Assembly (NCBI GenBank): GCA_002721105.1
Contig: PBJL01000011.1
Span: forward strand, 104,966-168,965
DNA length: 64,000 nucleotides
From: Acidiferrobacteraceae bacterium
GTDB lineage: Bacteria > Pseudomonadota > Gammaproteobacteria > Arenicellales > UBA868
Reading direction: 5' to 3'
Shown: one piece after another, positions 8,749 to 16,905 of the stretch
Layout: each line of letters opens with the position of its first letter
Numbering within the stretch: the stretch's first letter is position 1
Notes under the pieces: generated by a model
The model's database searches: none
What the model saw: only the letters and a program-made list of their open reading frames with translations
What the model was told of the DNA's origin: nothing
Made by a program: the position numbers and the translations under genes

Positions 8749-9672
8749 TCAAAAAGTAGGCAAAAATGCTTCTGCAAATTCATTTGGATCAAACTGCTCT
8801 AAATCCTCCAGTCCTTCCCCAGTTCCTACGAATGGAACCGGTAGGCCAAATTCCTTAGCAAGCGCAACAATAATCCCTCCTCGGGCCGTACCGTCAAGCT
8901 TGGTTACACAAACTCCAGTCAGAGCTACAACATCATTAAAAGTCCTTGCTTGAGAGAGTACATTTTGGCCATTGCCGGCATCAACAACTAAAAAAATATC
9001 ATGAGGTGCAGAGCTATCTACACGTTTTAATACCCTTTGAATTTTCCCTAATTGATCCATTAGCCCAGTATTAACATGTTGGCGACCGGCCGAATCGATA
9101 ATCAATACATCAACACCTTTTGAGCGGGCTGATGCAAATGCGTCATGTGCAACTGCAGCTGGATCTGTTCCGTGCTCTTGGGATATCACTGGCAAATCGA
9201 GACGATCTCCCCAAACTTCTAATTGCTCAATTGCAGCGGCACGATATGTATCACACGCTGCTAACATCACGCTCCTATTTTGGCTTTTTAACCAATGTGC
9301 TAACTTCGCAACGGTAGTTGTTTTACCAACACCGTTTACACCGACAACAAGCAATACTGCCGTTTCTTTACAGGGTGTTAATGGTTTTAAAGTACTAACG
9401 GGATCAAGAATCCTTGCAATATCATTCCTTAATTCACGACGAAGATCATCTCCTGAAATGCCCTGCTCTAACTTCTTATTCTTACGAAAACCGTCCACGA
9501 TTTCTTGGCTAACTTTGACTCCTAGGTCTGCCATGATTAACTGGTCTTCAATTTCTTCCCATAAGCTAGCATCAATTTTCCCAGTTTTGTTCACAAGATT
9601 CTGAAAACCTTCTGAAAGGAAATTTCTTGTTCTCGCTAATCGAGAAAATAGGTTACTTTTATTATCTGTCAA
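8749..9672 (-). CDS. ftsY: Signal recognition particle receptor FtsY
   Basis: GTPase that receives SRP-ribosome complexes at the membrane for co-translational insertion. At 307 residues it has the NG core only, without the long acidic A domain of E. coli FtsY; short FtsY proteins are common elsewhere. Visible GTPase motifs are G1 GVNGVGKTTTVAKLA, the DTYRAAA insertion-box region, G3 as DSAGR where DTAGR is usual, and G4 TKLDGTARGG. The helical N domain occupies roughly residues 1-95. It is divergent from rsmD, as in E. coli, but the next gene on its strand is rpoH and not ftsE. Confidence 0.96.
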   Translation of the reverse strand: MTDNKSNLFSRLARTRNFLSEGFQNLVNKTGKIDASLWEEIEDQLIMADLGVKVSQEIVDGFRKNKKLEQGISGDDLRRELRNDIARILDPVSTLKPLTPCKETAVLLVVGVNGVGKTTTVAKLAHWLKSQNRSVMLAACDTYRAAAIEQLEVWGDRLDLPVISQEHGTDPAAVAHDAFASARSKGVDVLIIDSAGRQHVNTGLMDQLGKIQRVLKRVDSSAPHDIFLVVDAGNGQNVLSQARTFNDVVALTGVCVTKLDGTARGGIIVALAKEFGLPVPFVGTGEGLEDLEQFDPNEFAEAFLPTF

Positions 9673-9746
9673 AACAAGATATTCTTTACTTTTTGAGTTA
9701 AATCAGCATTAATCGTACCATCTTATGCGTCCAATAGCTGAAGTTA

Positions 9747-10358
9747 ATGATTCATAGAAAACCACAAATCCAAAAAGGCAGTCTACGAATAATCGGTGGC
9801 GTCTGGAAAAGCCGTGTAATCGAATTTTCTGGATCAAAGAATCTTCGACCAACAGCCGACTCTACTCGCGAAACCTTATTTAACTGGTTGGCGCCGGAGA
9901 TTTCAGGCTCCAAATGTTTGGATCTATTCGCTGGAAGCGGATCTTTAGGCTTTGAAGCCGCCTCCAGAGGTGCTAACGAAGTACACATGGTGGATAATAA
10001 TCATATTACTCATCAACAATTACTGCATACATGCAAAATCTTAGCAGCTATACAGATTAATGTTTATTGTCAAAATGCGTTAGATTTTTTGAAAAAATCA
10101 AAATTTGGCTACGACATTGTATTTCTTGACCCACCATTCCAAAACGATTTACTACCTGAAATAGTATCAATCCTGGAACAATCGGGCTCAATGATCGACA
10201 ATGCATTAATATATATTGAGCAACCCAATAAAATTGATAGATTTGAGCTACAAGAGCGATGGAGCGTGTATAGGGAGAAACGTAGCAGTAACATTATATA
10301 TGGTCTCTATAGACTAAATAAAAACCTAAAATCAACGCATAATTTACAAAGCAACTAA
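9747..10358 (+). CDS. rsmD: 16S rRNA (guanine(966)-N(2))-methyltransferase RsmD
   Basis: S-adenosylmethionine-dependent enzyme that methylates G966 of 16S rRNA, of 203 residues. The N-terminus RIIGGVWKSRVIEF followed by LRPTADSTRETLFNWL is characteristic of RsmD. The SAM-binding loop is CLDLFAGSGSLGFEAASRGA and the catalytic motif is DPPF in IVFLDPPF near residue 130. It is divergent from ftsY, a conserved arrangement, and 65 bases upstream of coaD, another common neighbour. The C-terminal tail is lysine- and asparagine-rich and poorly conserved. No anomaly was seen. Confidence 0.95.
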   Translation: MIHRKPQIQKGSLRIIGGVWKSRVIEFSGSKNLRPTADSTRETLFNWLAPEISGSKCLDLFAGSGSLGFEAASRGANEVHMVDNNHITHQQLLHTCKILAAIQINVYCQNALDFLKKSKFGYDIVFLDPPFQNDLLPEIVSILEQSGSMIDNALIYIEQPNKIDRFELQERWSVYREKRSSNIIYGLYRLNKNLKSTHNLQSN

Positions 10359-10423
10359 ATAGTTAATTACCATCACATCATTGCTAGTAATATTATTAAA
10401 CTCAACAAATAGAAAACATAGCT

Positions 10424-10903
10424 ATGATTACAAAAGCGATCTACCCCGGCACATTTGATCCCATAACAAATGGACATATCGACCTTGCTGAGCGTGCGGC
10501 GAGGTTATTCGATAAGGTAATTGTTGGGATCGCGGAAAGTTCAGGAAAAAATCCAATCTTTTCAGCTAGCGAAAGGCTTGTGCTCGCCCAAGAAGTATTA
10601 TCAGATATTAAAAACATCGAGGTTCAAGGATTTTCTGGTCTGTTGATCGATCATATGAAGGAAAATAGTACAAACATCGTGATCCGCGGGCTAAGAGCTG
10701 TAACAGATTTTGAATATGAGTTCCAATTAGCTGCCATGAACAGACATCTTTATGAGGAGATTGAAACAGTATTTTTAACACCATCCGAGAACTATACCTT
10801 TGTTTCTGCATCACTGGTTAAAGAAATTGCAATACTAGGCGGCGATGTTTCGAGATTTCTACACCCAAAGGTGTTGGTGGCATTGCAACAGAAACTCAAT
10901 TGA
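10424..10903 (+). CDS. coaD: Phosphopantetheine adenylyltransferase
   Basis: Penultimate enzyme of coenzyme A synthesis, joining ATP and 4'-phosphopantetheine. At 159 residues it has the usual length. The nucleotidyltransferase motif is in YPGTFDPITNGHIDL (residues 7-21), with T and NGH positioned as in the family. IRGLRAVTDFEYEFQLAAMNR is the diagnostic CoaD stretch. The late SSTLVREI-type motif appears as SASLVKEIA. It follows rsmD and precedes a YfhL-type ferredoxin, a neighbourhood seen in many gammaproteobacteria. The final enzyme of the pathway, coaE, is at 30139. Confidence 0.97.
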   Translation: MITKAIYPGTFDPITNGHIDLAERAARLFDKVIVGIAESSGKNPIFSASERLVLAQEVLSDIKNIEVQGFSGLLIDHMKENSTNIVIRGLRAVTDFEYEFQLAAMNRHLYEEIETVFLTPSENYTFVSASLVKEIAILGGDVSRFLHPKVLVALQQKLN

Positions 10904-10911
10904 AAATTTAG

Positions 10912-11193
<282 letters not shown>

Positions 11194-11227
11194 CTCTGTC
11201 TTTTATAAGAAAAGGTTATGAAGTGCC

Positions 11228-11860
11228 CTAAATATCGAGACTTCGCCATAAATACCAACTAGCAACGGTTCGATAGGGTCGCCAACGCTTTCCTGCGCGC
11301 ATTAGTCGATCGGATGGTGGAAGCTCAGAGTAACCTCGCAATTTCTGATAACCTCGCAATATACCTAGATCATTCACAGGTAGAACATCGGGTCTACCAA
11401 GATGAAAAATAAGTAGCATTTCAACTGTCCAGCGACCAATACCCCATATAGAACTCAATTTTTCAATAATCTCATCATCATGCATGCAATGTAACTTAGA
11501 GATTGATGGCACGCCCCCACCTAACGAAGCCTTGGCTAAATGCTGTAATGCCTTGATTTTCGATTTGGACAAACCTGCCGATTGAAATTGTTGCAAGTTC
11601 AAAGATAAAAGCTGCTCTGGACGCACTCGATGATGTGGAAAATTATCGAGAAGTCGAATATAAATTGCTAATGCAGATTTTCCCGTTAATTGCTGATATA
11701 CAATACTCCTTACCAGGTACTCGAACACTGAGCGGTTTCGTCTAACTGTAAGTTGGCACTGACCAACTTTATTTATACAACGTCCTAGACCAGGATCAAC
11801 TCTGCGTAGATGTGCCGATGCGGTTATAGGATCAAAAGTCATAAAACTTAAACGGTTCAT
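11228..11860 (-). CDS. DNA-3-methyladenine glycosylase II-like protein (HhH-GPD)
   Basis: Base-excision repair glycosylase of the AlkA type, predicted to remove alkylated purines. The 210-residue protein has the HhH-GPD fold without the extra N-terminal domain of E. coli AlkA. Conserved stretches are the LVRSIVYQQLTGKSA helix, the helix-hairpin-helix with IWGIGRWTVEMLLIF, and PVNDLGILRG with the catalytic aspartate about 20 residues later. The chosen ATG at 11860 begins MNRLSFMTFDP; the second methionine is also possible. It converges on the ferredoxin gene and is divergent from the FabD-like gene. Substrate preference cannot be read from sequence. Confidence 0.88.
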   Translation of the reverse strand: MNRLSFMTFDPITASAHLRRVDPGLGRCINKVGQCQLTVRRNRSVFEYLVRSIVYQQLTGKSALAIYIRLLDNFPHHRVRPEQLLSLNLQQFQSAGLSKSKIKALQHLAKASLGGGVPSISKLHCMHDDEIIEKLSSIWGIGRWTVEMLLIFHLGRPDVLPVNDLGILRGYQKLRGYSELPPSDRLMRAGKRWRPYRTVASWYLWRSLDI

Positions 11861-11931
11861 GATTCACCTCATATAAAATATGACTAATTTATATTAACAA
11901 CATTATTAAGAATAACAATATTCGAAAAAAA

Positions 11932-12918
11932 ATGAATAAATTGCTATTTATCTTCCCAGGGCAAGGCTCGCAATATAAGGGCATGGGCAAAGATATGTTT
12001 TTAGAAATTCCAGTAGTTCGGGAAACATATGAAAAGGCTAGCGACATACTGAACTATGATCTAGCACAGCTTTCATTCGATGACACAGAAGACAAACTCT
12101 TCTTGACTCGCTATACCCAACCAGCGCTTCTTACTCATTCAATTGCATGTCTTAAAAGTTTCGAAATAGAATCAAATGGCCTATATTCCGCTCAGATAAC
12201 AGCAGGTCACAGTTTAGGAGAATATTCAGCTCTAGTTGCAGCAAACTGTCTAACTTTTGAAACAGCACTGAAGCTCGTGCAAAAAAGAGGCGAGTTAATG
12301 GGGAAATACGGTACGGGTGAGATGCTCGCATTGCCGCTTAGCCAAGATATTGCTGAAACCTTAGCTACGAAACACTATTGCGGTATATCAGCCTGTAACC
12401 TACCCGAACAAACCGTGGTTGGCGGGCTGCCAAGCGATCTTGATAAACTAGTGACTGAATTAAGGGAAACCCATCCTCGTATAAAGCCAACTCGACTAGC
12501 AACTGAAGGTGCATTTCATACCTACTATATGATTGAGGCAGCGATCAAATTTCGACCCTTTCTTGAATCAACAAATTTCCAGCTTGCAAAATGCAATGTT
12601 GCCTCAAATTTTTCTGGGGTGTTTCATGAGAATAACGCTCAAGCTATGCGATTAAACTTATTCAATCAACTATTCCATGCTGTTCGTTGGCATGAGAACT
12701 TGCTAAATGCATTGCGCACTGATATCACACATGTTATTGAATTTGGTGGAGGTATTGGCAAAGGAAGCTTGCCGAGTGACAAAAAGCCAAACCTCGCTAG
12801 CATTATAAAACGAATATTTAAAAAAACAGATAATCCTGCCCAGTATCACGCGGTCATAAATCTAGAATCGCTGCAAACAACTATAAATCAACTCAATAAC
12901 GACAAATCAGTCCCGTAA
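11932..12918 (+). CDS. Stand-alone malonyl-CoA:ACP transacylase-like protein (FabD family)
   Basis: Acyltransferase of 328 residues that matches FabD and polyketide AT domains. The N-terminal FPGQGSQ carries the oxyanion-hole glutamine. The nucleophile lies in GHSLGEYSA (Ser94), the substrate-carboxylate arginine in QKRGELM (Arg119), and the catalytic histidine in GAFHTYYM. All active-site residues are therefore present. The usual C-terminal GPGKVL segment is replaced by GGGIGKGSLPSD. It is not beside fabH, fabG or acpP, so it may be a second transacylase serving a special acyl carrier protein and not the housekeeping FabD. No carrier protein or synthase gene is nearby. The substrate is unknown. 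Confidence 0.8.
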   Translation: MNKLLFIFPGQGSQYKGMGKDMFLEIPVVRETYEKASDILNYDLAQLSFDDTEDKLFLTRYTQPALLTHSIACLKSFEIESNGLYSAQITAGHSLGEYSALVAANCLTFETALKLVQKRGELMGKYGTGEMLALPLSQDIAETLATKHYCGISACNLPEQTVVGGLPSDLDKLVTELRETHPRIKPTRLATEGAFHTYYMIEAAIKFRPFLESTNFQLAKCNVASNFSGVFHENNAQAMRLNLFNQLFHAVRWHENLLNALRTDITHVIEFGGGIGKGSLPSDKKPNLASIIKRIFKKTDNPAQYHAVINLESLQTTINQLNNDKSVP

Positions 12919-13153
12919 TTAGATTCAAACTGGCATAGAATCTTGACCCAATAATGTAAAATTATTTTTACCTATAAATTTTTCAATTTCTCCAACTGTC
13001 AATTACTAGTCGAAAAAGTGCTAACTTACTTATTTTTTCTATTATTTCAATGCTCTCGATTTATCAATAAAAATGGCTATCATAAGCAAGGCAATTTTTT
13101 TCATATATCTAGTTTTTAAATATTAAAAGAACATAGTTCTAGATATAGATATT

Positions 13154-14065
13154 TTGCATTCGCTATTTCTTTATTCGGCAACTGTAATGATCTGGGGTTC
13201 TACCTGGATCGCGATTACTCTACAAATTGGAACAGTCTCTCCGGAGATATCCTTAGTCTATCGTTTCGCTATTTCTGCACTACTACTATTTATTTTCTGT
13301 GGAATCCGAAGGATCGAGCTACCCATCGGTTGGCGTATTCATGGTCTGATAATTATTTTAGGTTTCTGTCTTTTTGGTTTTAACTACTTTTTGTTTTATT
13401 TAGCTGCTGATCGAATTACAAGTGGGCTACTAGCAGTAATTTTTTCAACCATCACTGTTATGAATATTCTAAACAGCGCACTTTTCCTAAATCGACTAAT
13501 AGAGGTGCGAATAATCTTTGGTTCAGTTGTTGGTCTGGTGGGAATTATTTTAGTCTTTTTGCCAGAAGTAAGAGGAACCGAGATGACGTCTGATGTTGTC
13601 TCCGCTGTAATCTTGGGTGTAATTGCTACGTATCTCGCGTCTGTTGGAAATATTGTATCAGCGCACATACAAAAAATCGGTGTTGAGGTAATTCCGAGTA
13701 ACGCACTTGGAATGCTCTATGGCACTTTGATCCTGCTTTTTTATTCTATTATTAACAACTCTACCTTTAATTTCGACCTTAGCTTCGGATACGTGAGTTC
13801 TCTTGCTTACCTGAGTTTATTTGGCTCTGCTCTAGCCTTTACGCTCTATCTTACTCTTGTTGGAAAAATTGGCCCTGCAAAAGCAGCATATGCTACTGTT
13901 TTATTCCCAATCGTCGCACTAACTTTGTCTACTATGTTTGAGAACTATACATGGAGTAGCACCGCTAGCATTGGAGTCATACTAGTACTATCAGGAAATA
14001 TCATTGTGATTACGACACACACACAAACAAAACAGCTGATTAAGAAAATACGTGATTCTTTTTAG
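13154..14065 (+). CDS. EamA/DMT family transporter
   Basis: Drug/metabolite transporter superfamily permease of 303 residues, with about ten hydrophobic segments arranged as two EamA repeats. The N-terminal WGSTWIAITLQIG is the usual first-helix signature, and the second repeat contains SLFGSALAFTLYLTLVGKIGPAKAAY. The start is TTG, because the frame has no ATG or GTG between the upstream stop near 13124 and this codon. About 235 bases of AT-rich sequence separate it from the FabD-like gene. The substrate is unknown; relatives export amino acids or other metabolites. It ends nine bases before the convergent MFS gene. Confidence 0.85.
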   Translation: MHSLFLYSATVMIWGSTWIAITLQIGTVSPEISLVYRFAISALLLFIFCGIRRIELPIGWRIHGLIIILGFCLFGFNYFLFYLAADRITSGLLAVIFSTITVMNILNSALFLNRLIEVRIIFGSVVGLVGIILVFLPEVRGTEMTSDVVSAVILGVIATYLASVGNIVSAHIQKIGVEVIPSNALGMLYGTLILLFYSIINNSTFNFDLSFGYVSSLAYLSLFGSALAFTLYLTLVGKIGPAKAAYATVLFPIVALTLSTMFENYTWSSTASIGVILVLSGNIIVITTHTQTKQLIKKIRDSF

Positions 14066-14073
14066 CTAGGAAA

Positions 14074-15276
14074 TTAGATATTTCGCTGCCGCGTATAATG
14101 TAACCAAATTGTTGCTACCAAACTAATTAGCAATGCTGGTAAAACTAAGATATTCATCATCTTCCATCCTACCCATTGGTGAAGCCATCCCGAAGACAGC
14201 GCAGTTATCGCCACTATCGACCATACCATAAAGTCATTCACTCCTTGTGTCTTTGCTTTTTCTGATGGAGTATATGATTCTGTAACCAACGTAGTACTGC
14301 CAATAAAGACAAAGTTCCAACCTAGCCCAAGCAGAAGAAGAGCGGTCCAGAAATTTGAAAAGCTTTGGCCTTGCAAACTAACAAAAACACAACAAAAAAT
14401 TAGAGTGAGCCCTGCCATCATGACACGAGTCACTCCAAATTTTTTAATTAAGTATCCGGTAAAAAACGATGGTGCATACATGCCAAAAACATGCCACTGA
14501 AAAACAAAAGCGGTTTGACTAAATGTGTGCCCAGTTTTGGTCATCGCGATTGGTGTTGATGTCATGATTAAATTCATAATTCCATAAGCTGTTATAGCGC
14601 CTAACACAGCTACCACAAAAATCGGCTGAACTGTAATTTCTGCTAATCTCCGACCAGTCGACCCTCTCTCTAATACCGTAGGTAGAGGAATTCTGATACA
14701 ACACATCAAAATAATAGATAGCCCATAAATCAGGGTGAGGCTCGCATAACTGCCGGCAAAAGGATAACCAGAGATCCAGTTACTTGACCAATTGGCGAGA
14801 TTTGGTCCCAAAAAAGCTGCAACAACACCCCCAGCCATAACCCAAGAGATGGCTCGACTACGATAAGCTTCGGTAGCAACATCGGCGGCAGCAAATCGAT
14901 AAAACTGGCCGAATCCGTTAAAAAAACCAATTATTAACGAGCCAACACAAAATAAATAAAAATTTTGGCCCAAAATCGCCATAGTTGCAACACAGGCTCC
15001 AATTATCCCTAGGATTAAACCCACTATAAAACCTACACGGCGTCCGACAAATTTCATCAAAAATGATGCGGGAAATACAGATAAAAGACTTCCAATGAAG
15101 ACGCACGCTAACGGTAATGTCGCCCATGCCTCGCTACTCGCTAAAGACATGCCTATAAGTGGTGATGTAGCGATCATAAGCGAAGTCGCGGACATCATTA
15201 GGGCGAGACAAATAGACAGCAATACAACATTTCTCTTCATTAAGACAATGTCTTGATTCAAACCAATATTATCCAC
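14074..15276 (-). CDS. Major facilitator superfamily transporter
   Basis: Twelve-helix MFS permease of 400 residues. The conserved inter-helix motif between helices 2 and 3 appears as KFVGRRVGFIVG, and a related segment KKFGVTRVMMAG occurs in the second half. LGWNFVFIGSTTLVTESYTPSEKAKTQGVNDF resembles the family that contains E. coli YbjJ-like proteins. The ATG used gives a short hydrophilic leader; an internal ATG 12 codons in, directly before the first helix, is an equally good start. It is divergent from a LiuR-like MerR regulator across a 172-base spacer with a regulator-type palindrome. Regulation of this gene by that protein is possible, though the palindrome sits in the merR promoter. 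Substrate unknown. Confidence 0.85.
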   Translation of the reverse strand: MDNIGLNQDIVLMKRNVVLLSICLALMMSATSLMIATSPLIGMSLASSEAWATLPLACVFIGSLLSVFPASFLMKFVGRRVGFIVGLILGIIGACVATMAILGQNFYLFCVGSLIIGFFNGFGQFYRFAAADVATEAYRSRAISWVMAGGVVAAFLGPNLANWSSNWISGYPFAGSYASLTLIYGLSIILMCCIRIPLPTVLERGSTGRRLAEITVQPIFVVAVLGAITAYGIMNLIMTSTPIAMTKTGHTFSQTAFVFQWHVFGMYAPSFFTGYLIKKFGVTRVMMAGLTLIFCCVFVSLQGQSFSNFWTALLLLGLGWNFVFIGSTTLVTESYTPSEKAKTQGVNDFMVWSIVAITALSSGWLHQWVGWKMMNILVLPALLISLVATIWLHYTRQRNI

Positions 15277-15380
15277 CTCACATGGATTTTCCTATCGAAA
15301 AACTACTCCCAATTATATCGGTGAAGAGATCAGTGCCCAAAATTTTATAATCCTTTGTTAAGGGCAAATTGTAGTTTCCG

Positions 15381-15409
15381 TTTACGTAAACGTCAATGAT
15401 CGATATAAT
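15381..15409 (+). promoter_or_regulatory. Putative merR promoter with overlapping LiuR-like palindrome
   Basis: TTTACGTAAACGTCAA at 15381-15396 is an imperfect inverted repeat (TTKACGT, two bases, ACGTMAA). It resembles the operator I recall for LiuR-type MerR regulators. A consensus -10, TATAAT, lies at 15404-15409, and TTTACG at 15381-15386 could serve as a -35 with 17-base spacing. The operator would thus span the -35 and spacer, the usual place for MerR proteins. It lies 40 bases before the merR start, so autoregulation is the simplest reading. Confidence 0.55.
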
Positions 15410-15448
15410 TCTCTATATAGCAACGCTTGATCTCTTGAGAAATAGGAA

Positions 15449-15826
15449 ATGACAGAACTTCTGACCATCTCTGAACTAGCAGAAGAATTTGCAATCACGA
15501 CAAGAACCATTCGTTTTTATGAAGACGAAGGCTTGCTTCAACCCAAAAGAAACGGGCGTCAACGGATTTATTCACGACGAGATCGGCTACGGCTCAGCCA
15601 AATATTGCGAGTTAAGGGTTTAGGCTTATCATTAAGTGAAATTTCAGAGATTCTTAACTTATACGACCTTGATCAGGATAACAAATATGAACTTGATAGA
15701 CTGCTACAGAATGTGCGTCAGCGTCGAAATATATTAAAACAGAAACGCAATGATATTGATGCTACATTGATCGAATTGAAACAAATCGAACAAAGATGCA
15801 AGAATCGAATTGAGTCAACTTCCTGA
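15449..15826 (+). CDS. MerR family transcriptional regulator, LiuR-like
   Basis: Regulator of 125 residues. The N-terminal winged helix-turn-helix (residues 5-40) contains ISELAEEFAITTRTIRFYEDEGLLQP, then RQRIYSRRDRLRLSQILRVKGLGLSLSEI and a LNLYD turn. A C-terminal coiled coil follows, with RQRRNILKQKRNDIDATLIELK. This combination matches LiuR-type regulators, which in other proteobacteria control branched-chain amino acid and fatty acid catabolism. There is no cysteine cluster of the metal-sensing type; only one cysteine lies near the C-terminus. No leucine-degradation genes are adjacent, so it probably acts on distant targets as well as on the palindrome in its own promoter. Confidence 0.85.
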   Translation: MTELLTISELAEEFAITTRTIRFYEDEGLLQPKRNGRQRIYSRRDRLRLSQILRVKGLGLSLSEISEILNLYDLDQDNKYELDRLLQNVRQRRNILKQKRNDIDATLIELKQIEQRCKNRIESTS

Positions 15827-15864
15827 ACTCAATTATAGAACCCAACTGACTCGGTAAAAATATC

Positions 15865-16905
15865 TTGAATACATCTACTACATCTTACAGTGGTCTTCGT
15901 GTTTTATTAATTCTGGCCTGCCTAGTTATTATCATCGCAGGCTTAAAATCCGCTAGCGCGATTGTCGTCCCATTATTGATTGCTTTATTTCTTGCGATGC
16001 TCGTAACGCCTTTAATGATTTGGCTTCGTGAAAAAGGAATACCAACAATAGTTGCATTGATCCTTATATTAATCATACTAATTGGGTTCGTCGCTATTGT
16101 TGGCTCGCTTATTGGTACATCAATAAACGAACTTAGTGGAGCACTTCCTGCCTATGAACAAAAACTTCGGGTAGCGCAAGAAAAGACAATCATTTTTGTT
16201 GGAAGCCTCGGCATTGATCTGCCAACGGAAGGAATAGGTGAGTTAATTGATCCAAGAGAAGCTGCCCAATTGTTTGGTGGACTACTCACTAGTTTTGGCG
16301 GTATTTTGTCTGATAGTCTTTTGATAATTTTTATGGTGCTTTTCGTTTTAGTTGAGGCAATTGCACTACCGGCAAAACTAAGAACAATTTTCCCAAACCC
16401 TGAAAAAACGATGGTTAATTTCGCGGGTTTTATGGAAGATTTAAAAAAATATTTAGTAATAAAAACTGCAGTTAGTCTGCTAACGGGGGTGCTCGTAACT
16501 ATATGGTTAACCATTCTAGGCGTTGAATTCGCAATCCTGTGGGGATTTTTAGCATTTTTACTCAACTTTGTTCCTTATGTTGGATCTCTTATCGCGGCAG
16601 TGCCAGTAGTAGTTCTTGGGATGTTGGATATTGGCTTAACTCACGCAATACTAATTGCGGCGGGCTATTTGACTGTCAACATGATAGTAGGCAATCTGCT
16701 TGAACCCCGCTTCATGGGTCAAGGTGTTGGACTGTCTACCCTTGTGGTATTCCTATCACTGGTATTCTGGGGATGGGTCTTTGGGCCTGTTGGGATGTTT
16801 CTTTCAGTGCCGCTTACGATGTTGGTAAAAATTGGCTTAGAGCATTATCCAAAAAGCCAGTGGATAGCAGTGTTACTGAGTGCCGAAATCAAGAAAAAAC
16901 GATAA
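15865..16905 (+). CDS. AI-2E family transporter (PerM/YdiK-like permease)
   Basis: Integral membrane protein of 346 residues in the AI-2E exporter family. It has three N-terminal helices, a central partly amphipathic region (about residues 80-160) and further helices ending in the conserved block NFVPYVGSLIAAVPVVVLGMLD, then NLLEPRFMGQGVGLSTLVVFLSLVFWGWVFGPVGMFLSVPLT. The start is TTG at 15865. Members are implicated in autoinducer-2 export, sodium-proton exchange or unknown transport, so the function stays open. The stop codon overlaps the purB start by one base (TAATG), which suggests translational coupling. Confidence 0.88.
   Translation: MNTSTTSYSGLRVLLILACLVIIIAGLKSASAIVVPLLIALFLAMLVTPLMIWLREKGIPTIVALILILIILIGFVAIVGSLIGTSINELSGALPAYEQKLRVAQEKTIIFVGSLGIDLPTEGIGELIDPREAAQLFGGLLTSFGGILSDSLLIIFMVLFVLVEAIALPAKLRTIFPNPEKTMVNFAGFMEDLKKYLVIKTAVSLLTGVLVTIWLTILGVEFAILWGFLAFLLNFVPYVGSLIAAVPVVVLGMLDIGLTHAILIAAGYLTVNMIVGNLLEPRFMGQGVGLSTLVVFLSLVFWGWVFGPVGMFLSVPLTMLVKIGLEHYPKSQWIAVLLSAEIKKKR

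Noticed and set aside
16152..16565. Minus-strand open frame of 137 codons
   Set aside because: It is antisense to the AI-2E family permease, whose helices and family signatures are clear; the opposite frame has only lysine- and serine-rich low-complexity content.
16773..16904. N-terminal extension of PurB by 44 codons
   Set aside because: The extension lies inside the upstream permease gene in another frame. The ATG at 16905 gives the canonical PurB N-terminus and a TAATG overlap.
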